From positions 1,860,001 to 1,924,000 of the forward strand of contig OY970240.1 in the NCBI GenBank assembly GCA_963715445.1: a stretch of DNA of 64,000 nucleotides. The letters are read 5' to 3'. A program made the translations under genes and the position numbers. Below are positions 58,672 to 64,000 of the stretch, in pieces (within the stretch, counting starts at the first letter, position 1; each line of letters starts with the position of its first letter). A model generated the notes under the pieces. It was not told the origin of the DNA. It did not search any database and was given only the letters and a program-made list of their open reading frames with translations. Source of the stretch: JAAYBF01 sp963715445. GTDB lineage: Bacteria; Actinomycetota; Thermoleophilia; Solirubrobacterales; Thermoleophilaceae.

Positions 58672-61584
58672 ATGGGTAGATGGTTCGTTCTGGCTGTAGT
58701 CGGTGTGGCTCTGTGGTGTGTTTCAGGCGCCGAGGCAGGGACATATTCGGTGCGCCAATGTGACTACGCGGCGAGTAACTACGTCCGAGGATTTAGTTGG
58801 AGCGTCTCCGGCACACCTTCAATTTCAGAGCATCCAAGCAGCGGCTGCACCGAGCTAGGATTGGCCCTTCGTAATACGAATGGTGGTTCTAGCCAGACTC
58901 ATTCGGCCGGGACCTACGGCGGATACTTTGCTTACGCTCCGCCTGGCACCGTCTTTACTCACTTTTCAGGCTCATTCGGGTCTTCTACTAGCTGTTGCAT
59001 CAGTGGGTTAGTCCCCCGGGGACGGGCGTGGCAATTTGCCGATGGGACTGGTCTAAACGCGGAAATCTTCCAGGGAGCGGATCTCAGTAACGCGACATGG
59101 CTTCCTCCCTCCGGGTCTCAAGGGCCAGTAGTTCGCAGCTGGGATGAAAGCGACGGCGGCTTCTCTGCCAAACGAGTTGGGTTCTACCTATCGTGTGATT
59201 CCGGAACCCCATGTGCTCAGAACAGCACCGGAGATGTGCGTCTGCGTGGCCGCTCCTTTGACTTCACGCTGCGTGATGACTCTTCGCCCGCCTTGAATCC
59301 ACTACTCGGAGGCTTAGTCTCAGGTGCATGGCTGAGGGGCAGTAAGTCTCTTGACTTTTCGGCGTCCGATGTTGGCGGGGGGCTGACCGGGATGTCCTTC
59401 TCGGTGGGTGATGAGCTCACCATGTCGGCGCCGTCTAGTTGCGCGACGATCGACGGCCGCTACGCAGCACTTCAACCATGCCCTCTGGCTCGGTCGGGTC
59501 AATGGACCGTGGATACGGCAGACCTTCCAGATGGTGTCCACGGCGTAACCGTGAGAGCGACAGATGCAGGTGGAGCAGTTGTGGAACGGACGCTGCCGCT
59601 GAAGGTAGACAACAGCGCCCCAGACTCTCCGGATGCCGTGTTGGTGTCTGGTGGAGAGAGCTGGCGTTCTACGAATGCCTTCCCAACGAGTTGGTCTAAC
59701 CCGACCGAACAACATGCTCCAATCTCGAAGGTGCACTACCGAGTGTGTGCCGTCGAGTCGCCTAGTGATTGTGTTGGCGGATCGCGGGTGCAGGAGGCTC
59801 CCGAGAGCATCGAATTCGCGGCTCCGGATGTGGGTGCCTACAACCTGTGGCTTTGGCTTGAAGACGCGGCTGGAAACGTCAGCCCACAACACGAATCTGA
59901 GCCAGTCACTCTCCGCTTTGACGATGAAGCTCCAGGCCGCGCTGTCCTCGCTCCTAGCGTTGGTTGGGTGGGCGAGGCTGATGTAGACGGCCCGAGCAAG
60001 ACGGTTGACTTGGAGGGGGGCGAGTCTCGGCCAGTTAGTGGGATCGCGGCCTACTGGGTTACTACGGATGGGGCGGATCCGGATGGCAGTTCTGACGAGG
60101 TGGTGCAGGGTGACCCAGGCAGCTATTCGCTCTCGGATCTCCCGGAGGGGATAACGGAGGTCAGGGTGCGCGCGGTGTCGAACGCGGGAGTTCCGTCGGA
60201 TGAGGTCGGCTCGACGTTGGTGAGGGTCGACAGGTCGGCGCCGTCGGTGAGCGCTGCGGGTCTGCCCGGCTCCGCGGAGTGGTCGCGAGCGCCGGTGTCC
60301 GTGCAGCTCACTGGGTCGGATCAGCCTGGCCTCTCTGGCATGGCTGCGGCGCCCGTCGAGGACGCGGTCGATGAGGGCGGGCACCTGGTCTACACGCTGG
60401 ACGGGGCTCCGCCGGAGAAGGTGCGCGGAGGGCAGGGCGGATTCACCGTCACCGGTGATGGGAGCCACACCGTGGCCTATCAGGCGGTGGACGCGGCGGG
60501 GAACGCCTCTGCTGAGAAGGTGGCGGAGTTCAGGATCGACCGGACCGGGCCTCTCGGGTCCTTCGATTACCAGGATCCGAGCGACCCCCGGAAGATCAGC
60601 GTGAGCGCTTTCGACGCCGTCTCCGGCTTGGAGCGCGGCCAGATCGAGTACCGCCGGAGTGGAGCGGCCGCCTACGTGCCGCTGCCCACGACGATGGCCG
60701 GCCACAAGCTCGTCGCTCGTCTGGATGACCTTGCGCTTCCCAAGGGTCGCTACGAGTTCAGGGCGAGGGTCTGGGACAGGGCGGGGAACGGCTCGAGTCT
60801 CGACCGGTGGCAGGGGGGAGGGGCCGCCGCGCTGACTCTTCCGCTCCGCATCGCCACCCGCGTCGAGGTGGCCGGTCGCACAGCTGGGAAGGCGGTGTGC
60901 GTGAAGCGGGCCAATCGAAGGACGAAGGGCAAGAAGCCGGCAAAGGGCGCAGCCAAGCGCAAGCGCTGCGTTAAGAAGCGGAAGGTCCCGATCGTCGGGT
61001 CCGCGATTCCGCTGGCCTTCGGCAAGAAGGGCGCATCGACGGGGAAGGTGACCACCGCTCATGGGGTGCCGGTTCCGGGCGTCAACGTGATCGTCGAGGG
61101 CCAGTTGCGCTCCGGCGGGTCCTTCACTCGGTTGGGAACGACGAGGACCAATCGCCTTGGAGCGTTCAGCTTCGCCGTGTCGGGAGCTGCCTCGCAGACG
61201 ATCCGATACCGGTACGAGGGCAGCAACACGATCGCGCCATCCTCCGGCCAGCTCGCCACCAGAGTGCCGGCGGCGCTTCGGCTCAGGCCATCCAGGCGAA
61301 AGCTCCTCAACGGCCAGGCGGTCGTGTTCCGCGGGCAGCTGCTCGGGAAGCCCATTCCCAGCGGCGGCAAGGTGGTCACTCTGCAGGCGAAGGTCGGAAG
61401 GCAGTGGCGAACGTTCGCAACGCCGCGCGCGAACGCCCGAGGAGCGTTCAAGCATCGCTACCGCTTCACGGCGACCTCGGGGCTCCGGCGCTATGTGTTC
61501 CGGGCGGTGGCTACGCGGGAAGCCGCCTACTCGTACGAGCGCGGCACATCGGCGAAGGTCGGCGTGATCGTGAGGGGCCGTTGA
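58672..61584 (+). CDS. large exported Ig-like/adhesin-type protein
   Basis: The 970-residue protein has a signal peptide (WFVLAVVGVALWCVSGAEA). Its N-terminal part has Cys pairs (TYSVRQCDYAASNYV, SCCISG, SCDSGTPCAQN). Four or more beta-sandwich units of the bacterial Ig/fibronectin kind follow (ADLPDGVHGVTVRATDAGG, DAAGNVSPQHESEP, LPEGITEVRVRAVSNAGV, DGSHTVAYQAVDAAGNAS). After a very basic stretch (KKPAKGAAKRKRCVKKRK) comes a carboxypeptidase-regulatory-like domain (VPGVNVIVEGQLRSGG, TRTNRLGAFSFAVSG). The first half uses codons with far lower G+C than the second. No sortase motif or membrane anchor. A surface or secreted binding protein; its target is unknown. Confidence 0.78.
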   Translation: MGRWFVLAVVGVALWCVSGAEAGTYSVRQCDYAASNYVRGFSWSVSGTPSISEHPSSGCTELGLALRNTNGGSSQTHSAGTYGGYFAYAPPGTVFTHFSGSFGSSTSCCISGLVPRGRAWQFADGTGLNAEIFQGADLSNATWLPPSGSQGPVVRSWDESDGGFSAKRVGFYLSCDSGTPCAQNSTGDVRLRGRSFDFTLRDDSSPALNPLLGGLVSGAWLRGSKSLDFSASDVGGGLTGMSFSVGDELTMSAPSSCATIDGRYAALQPCPLARSGQWTVDTADLPDGVHGVTVRATDAGGAVVERTLPLKVDNSAPDSPDAVLVSGGESWRSTNAFPTSWSNPTEQHAPISKVHYRVCAVESPSDCVGGSRVQEAPESIEFAAPDVGAYNLWLWLEDAAGNVSPQHESEPVTLRFDDEAPGRAVLAPSVGWVGEADVDGPSKTVDLEGGESRPVSGIAAYWVTTDGADPDGSSDEVVQGDPGSYSLSDLPEGITEVRVRAVSNAGVPSDEVGSTLVRVDRSAPSVSAAGLPGSAEWSRAPVSVQLTGSDQPGLSGMAAAPVEDAVDEGGHLVYTLDGAPPEKVRGGQGGFTVTGDGSHTVAYQAVDAAGNASAEKVAEFRIDRTGPLGSFDYQDPSDPRKISVSAFDAVSGLERGQIEYRRSGAAAYVPLPTTMAGHKLVARLDDLALPKGRYEFRARVWDRAGNGSSLDRWQGGGAAALTLPLRIATRVEVAGRTAGKAVCVKRANRRTKGKKPAKGAAKRKRCVKKRKVPIVGSAIPLAFGKKGASTGKVTTAHGVPVPGVNVIVEGQLRSGGSFTRLGTTRTNRLGAFSFAVSGAASQTIRYRYEGSNTIAPSSGQLATRVPAALRLRPSRRKLLNGQAVVFRGQLLGKPIPSGGKVVTLQAKVGRQWRTFATPRANARGAFKHRYRFTATSGLRRYVFRAVATREAAYSYERGTSAKVGVIVRGR

Positions 61585-61614
61585 CCGAGGTCGCTGCGCA
61601 TACAGGCCCATGAA

Positions 61615-61648
61615 CGACGAAAGCCCCGCAGGTGCGGGGCTTTCGTCG
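61615..61648. terminator. strong bidirectional terminator
   Basis: Perfect 16-base arms (61615-61630 and 61633-61648) with a two-base loop separate the exported-protein gene from the convergent tRNA-Leu. The stem core is GAAAGCCCCGC/GCGGGGCTTTC, and the end of the plus-strand stem is T-rich. Confidence 0.85.
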
Positions 61649-61653
61649 AAAAG

Positions 61654-61739
<86 letters not shown>

Positions 61740-61807
61740 CTGAGGAGCGCTGAGTATAGAAGCAGACGGGTTGGGGCTTGATGTCGTCCGTCGGGCGAAC
61801 TACTCTA

Positions 61808-61821
61808 CGAACACATGTTCG
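61808..61821 (+). promoter_or_regulatory. lexA: SOS box (LexA operator) of lexA
   Basis: CGAACACATGTTCG is a perfect 14-base palindrome and matches the actinobacterial/Gram-positive consensus CGAACRNRYGTTYG. It lies 40 bases before the lexA GTG, so lexA represses itself. Confidence 0.9.
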
Positions 61822-61861
61822 GACTACGGCAACAGAACGCTGACCGGAAGAGGGGCTCGCA

Positions 61862-62479
61862 GTGGACCTGAAGCTGACGAAGCGCCAGCAGGAGATATTC
61901 GACTTCATCAAGCGGTACTCGGCGAAGCACGGGTATCCCCCGACGGTGCGTGACATCGGCAAGGCGATAGGGCTCACGTCCTCGTCCACGGTGCACGCCC
62001 ATCTCGCGAACCTCGAGAAGATCGGGCTGCTCAAGCGCGATCCGAGCAAGCCGCGGGCGATTGAGCTGCTCGTCGACCGCGCGAAGCGCGTGGTGAGCGG
62101 TGGCCCTGGGCTTCCGGTCCTCGGCCAGGTGGCGGCCGGGCAGCCGATGCTCGCGGAGGAGTACGTCGACGAGTACATCGAGGTGCCCAGCATCGCCGGC
62201 GGCGACGAAGGCGAGTTCCTCCTTCGCGTGAGCGGCGAGTCGATGATCAACGCGGGTATTCACGACGGCGACCACGTGACGGTCCGCTCGCAGGACACCG
62301 CGCGCGACGGGGAGATCATCGTCGCGCTCGTCGGCGATTCGGAGGCCACGGTGAAGCGCTTCTTCAAGGAGAAGGACCACATCAGGCTGCAGCCCGAGAA
62401 CGACGAGCTGGAGCCGATCCTGACCAAGGACGTCCAGGTCCTCGGCAAGGTCGTGGGGGTCATGAGGAGGGTCTCATGA
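61862..62479 (+). CDS. lexA: LexA repressor
   Basis: The 205-residue repressor has the N-terminal winged helix (LTKRQQEIFDFIKRYSAKHG, TSSSTVHAHLANLEKIG). The self-cleavage site is Ala92-Gly93 (QVAAGQP), and the Ser127/Lys165 dyad lies in VSGESMINAGI and SEATVKRF. RecA filament stimulates cleavage and opens the SOS regulon. GTG start with AGAGGGG about nine bases upstream. Its SOS box is perfect. The small zinc-ribbon gene overlaps its stop by four bases. Confidence 0.97.
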   Translation: MDLKLTKRQQEIFDFIKRYSAKHGYPPTVRDIGKAIGLTSSSTVHAHLANLEKIGLLKRDPSKPRAIELLVDRAKRVVSGGPGLPVLGQVAAGQPMLAEEYVDEYIEVPSIAGGDEGEFLLRVSGESMINAGIHDGDHVTVRSQDTARDGEIIVALVGDSEATVKRFFKEKDHIRLQPENDELEPILTKDVQVLGKVVGVMRRVS

Positions 62480-62730
62480 GCCCCGCTCTCGCGCAGCGCC
62501 CGATGCCTCTGTGGGATCACCTTCCCGGCAAGCTCGGTAGGACGGACGGCCCCGCTGCGGCACGTCCGCTCGAACGCTCCAACGGCGGCAGGCTTACGCT
62601 CGAGCAGCGGCTCGACAGCGTATGGGAGGGCCTGCGCGCCGGAGGAGCGGCCGAGTGCCCGGTGTGTCACGGGCGCATGGAGCTGCGGAGCTCGGCGCAC
62701 TGCGCCGATTGCGGCTCCCGGCTGTCCTGA
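62476..62730 (+). CDS. small zinc-ribbon protein cotranscribed with lexA
   Basis: The 84-residue protein has a CxxC pair at Cys61/Cys64 (ECPVCHGRMEL) and a second at Cys76/Cys79 (CADCGSRLS), forming a zinc ribbon at the C-terminus. The N-terminal half is an unstructured and helical stretch (TLEQRLDSVWEGLR). ATG overlaps the lexA stop (ATGA), so it should be under LexA control. Function is unknown; a damage-response or nucleic-acid-binding adaptor is possible. Confidence 0.75.
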   Translation: MSPALAQRPMPLWDHLPGKLGRTDGPAAARPLERSNGGRLTLEQRLDSVWEGLRAGGAAECPVCHGRMELRSSAHCADCGSRLS

Positions 62731-62751
62731 CTGCAGGCCGTGTGCCGACCC

Positions 62752-62780
62752 TTGGCGCACCGACTGATCCGGCGTACCAT
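62752..62780 (+). promoter_or_regulatory. rnpB: rnpB promoter
   Basis: A -35 TTGGCG (62752-62757), 17-base spacer and -10 TACCAT (62775-62780) place the start near 62787, at the P1 stem of RNase P RNA. Confidence 0.6.
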
Positions 62781-62784
62781 TGAG

Positions 62785-63180
62785 GGGCTGGTAAGCAGCC
62801 GCGGGCGCCGGAGAGAAAACCGGCGTTCGAGGAAAGTCCGGACACCGTAGGGCGGGGTGGTTGGGAAATCCAACCCGGGGAAACCCGCGGGAAAGTGCCA
62901 CAGAAATACACCGCCTACGTGGCGGGGCCACACGTGAGCCTCGTCGCCGGCAAGGGTGAAATGGTGCGGTAAGAGCGCACCGGCGTCGTGGTGACACGGC
63001 GGCCAGGCAAACCCCACTCGGTGCAAGGCCAAGCAGGAACGATGACGCTGCCCGCAGAGTTCCAGGTAGGCCGCAGGGCCATGAGGCCCGTGTCGGGCCG
63101 GCAGCGCTCCTCGAGAGCGCGGTACGGCAAGACGCAGATGGATGGTTGCTCACGACAGGATCCGGCTTACAGCCAGCTAA
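62785..63180 (+). ncRNA. rnpB: RNase P RNA (bacterial class A)
   Basis: The universal blocks are present in order: GAGGAAAGTCCGGACACC near 62830, ACAGAAATACACCGC, GGTAAGAGCGCACCGG near 62970, CAAACCCCAC, AGATGGATGG and ACAGGATCCGGCTTACAG at the end. The P1 ends GGCTGG and CCAGC pair. It is the catalytic RNA that matures tRNA 5' ends. Ends are set by the promoter and P1 and are good to a few bases. Confidence 0.95.
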
Positions 63181-63182
63181 GG

Positions 63183-63208
63183 AAAAGCCCCGCTTCGGCG
63201 GGGCTTTT
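63183..63208 (+). terminator. rnpB: intrinsic terminator of rnpB
   Basis: AAAAGCCCCGC, a TTCG tetraloop and GCGGGGCTTTT form a perfect stem followed by TTTT; it lies just after the 3' end of RNase P RNA. Confidence 0.93.
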
Positions 63209-63275
63209 CTATTTGGGCGGGCTGTTGTAGCCGGCTTCGGCGGGCATTGGCCGTCCGTGCGTCGCCTGAGTCGAT

Positions 63276-63281
63276 TAGAGT
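63276..63281 (+). promoter_or_regulatory. -10 element of the cytochrome c gene
   Basis: TAGAGT ends nine bases before the ATG at 63291. Confidence 0.45.
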
Positions 63282-63290
63282 CCCCGGCCG

Positions 63291-63779
63291 ATGGAAGTCA
63301 TCGCTTTCCTCCTGCCGTTCGTCCTGTTCGGCGTACTGGTCGTCTTCATTGCCTTCTCGGGCGGTCCCGGGGCGGCGCGCGAGGCGTACCTGACGCGCGG
63401 CAGCCGCTTCTTCCAGGTTTCGATCGTCGCGATCTACGTGGTCTTCGGCCTGGTGATCCCCGGGCTTGTGCTGGCCAACCGGGAGGACTCAGCCGGTGCG
63501 GTTGGCTCCCTTAGGACGGAGAGCATGACCGAGGAGGAGGAGCAGGGAAAGGGCCTGTTCCGCCAGCAGTGCGCCAGCTGTCACAGCCTCGCGGCGGTCA
63601 ACGCCCGAGGAGTGACGGGGCCGAATCTCGACCGCATCGGGGAGGTCACGCCGGACCGGATCCTCTCCGCCATTCGCCTCGGAGGCACGGGCCAGAAGCG
63701 AATGCCCGCGAAGCTGCTCGAGGGCGAAGAGGCCCACGCCGTGGCCGAGTACGTGGCCAAGGTCGCCGGCAGCAACTAG
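63291..63779 (+). CDS. membrane-anchored monohaem cytochrome c
   Basis: The 162-residue protein has two membrane segments (IAFLLPFVLFGVLVVFIAF and FFQVSIVAIYVVFGLVIPGLVL) and a class I cytochrome c domain. The haem site is CASCH at 94-98 and the likely axial Met138 lies in KRMPAKLL. It probably carries electrons between a membrane dehydrogenase or bc complex and an oxidase. The ccm genes at 45.8-47.5 and 53.9-56.7 kb would mature it. Confidence 0.88.
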   Translation: MEVIAFLLPFVLFGVLVVFIAFSGGPGAAREAYLTRGSRFFQVSIVAIYVVFGLVIPGLVLANREDSAGAVGSLRTESMTEEEEQGKGLFRQQCASCHSLAAVNARGVTGPNLDRIGEVTPDRILSAIRLGGTGQKRMPAKLLEGEEAHAVAEYVAKVAGSN

Positions 63780-63786
63780 GCGCGCA

Positions 63787-64000
63787 TCACGGCTGGATAT
63801 CCGTCTCGGCGTTGTCATGGCCGAGTCGATTGGTAGGATTCCGCCCGTCCATCCAGCCAAAGCTCCATTTCAAAGGGGCGTGGGGGAACCAAAGGCCTTC
63901 TGGCCAGGGGCGAATCGTCGAGAGTTCGACGTAGCGCAGCTCTTTCAGCGCGAGCCCGTCAGCTAACCCCGCAGGCACGACGAGAGAGAACCGATGACCC
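63787..64000 (-). CDS. possible C-terminal end of a gene running off the right edge
   Basis: An open frame enters from the right edge and ends at 63787 with about 71 codons in view, including LKELRYVELSTIRPWPEGL and WMDGRNPTNRLGHD. Codon third positions are less G+C biased than in the surrounding genes. No family recognised; the real start lies outside the window. It is convergent to the cytochrome c gene. It may be a shadow frame, so confidence is modest. Confidence 0.4.
   Translation of the reverse strand, partial: GHRFSLVVPAGLADGLALKELRYVELSTIRPWPEGLWFPHAPLKWSFGWMDGRNPTNRLGHDNAETDIQP

Noticed and set aside
63780..64000. Possible tmRNA or other stable RNA at the right edge
   Set aside because: No tRNA-like ends or alanine tag reading frame were found and the hallmark TTCGAC context is not followed by tmRNA sequence; an open frame fits better.

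Overview
The window is a single stretch of a high-GC, densely packed bacterial chromosome with very short intergenic gaps, many GTG and TTG starts, and many 1-4 base start/stop overlaps. Gene content (HxlR/MarR/ArsR regulators, DrrA-type ABC exporters, uvrC-rapZ followed directly by the glycolytic genes, DUF3467, actinobacterial SOS box, CxxxF-type CcmE, GHKL two-component kinase) points to an actinobacterium. Family resemblance suggests the class Thermoleophilia (Solirubrobacterales-like), but that assignment is inference. No insertion sequence, prophage, CRISPR array or rRNA operon was seen.

Layout. 0-5 kb: end of a GT4 glycosyltransferase gene, a phosphodiester glycosidase, an SDR, a SnoaL-like protein, and an HxlR regulator with an MFS exporter. 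5.2-7.2 kb: an overlapping operon of sigma factor, XRE-like protein and ImmA/IrrE peptidase. 7.3-10.5 kb: an OmpR/HisKA two-component system flanked by two look-alike Asp/Arg/Gly-rich exported proteins. 10.5-13.6 kb: a MarR regulator divergent from a DrrA-type ABC exporter with two permeases. 13.6-22.2 kb: DUF72, cupin, secreted protein, orphan MalK-like ATPase, ParB-fold protein, 2-hydroxyacid dehydrogenase, SDR, YgjP-like peptidase and a second ABC-2 exporter. 22.3-25.3 kb: an arsenic locus (ArsC, aquaglyceroporin, ArsR, a possible Cys-rich peptide) plus an MFS pump. 25.3-28.4 kb: crotonase, small membrane proteins, UppP and DUF2243. 28.4-31.2 kb: a TadE-like pseudopilin cluster ending in a peptidoglycan-hydrolase fusion. 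31.4-39.4 kb: UvrC lacking its N-terminal nuclease domain, RapZ, GAPDH, PGK, TPI, iPGM and TGT.

39.4-45.8 kb: a Ser/Thr kinase, lipoprotein and phosphoesterase operon, M48 protease, DUF3467, RlmH and ArgRS. 45.8-47.5 kb and 53.9-56.7 kb: two halves of a cytochrome c maturation set (CcdA, CcmH, TlpA-like; CcmE, CcmF, CcmI-like). They are separated by tRNA-Gly, a frameshifted membrane-protein gene and three secreted glycoside hydrolases. 56.7-61.6 kb: SecG, a sigma factor with a C-terminal membrane segment, and a 970-residue exported protein. 61.6-64 kb: tRNA-Leu, LexA with its SOS box, a zinc-ribbon protein, RNase P RNA, a membrane-anchored cytochrome c and the end of one more possible gene.

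Two themes recur. Many genes carry a TANNNT -10 hexamer ending 6-10 bases before the start codon with no Shine-Dalgarno, which indicates leaderless transcripts. Several clusters look built for envelope work and its regulation: regulated proteolysis, membrane-tethered sigma factor, pseudopilins fused to wall hydrolases, and haem protein assembly that serves the cytochrome c gene at the right end.
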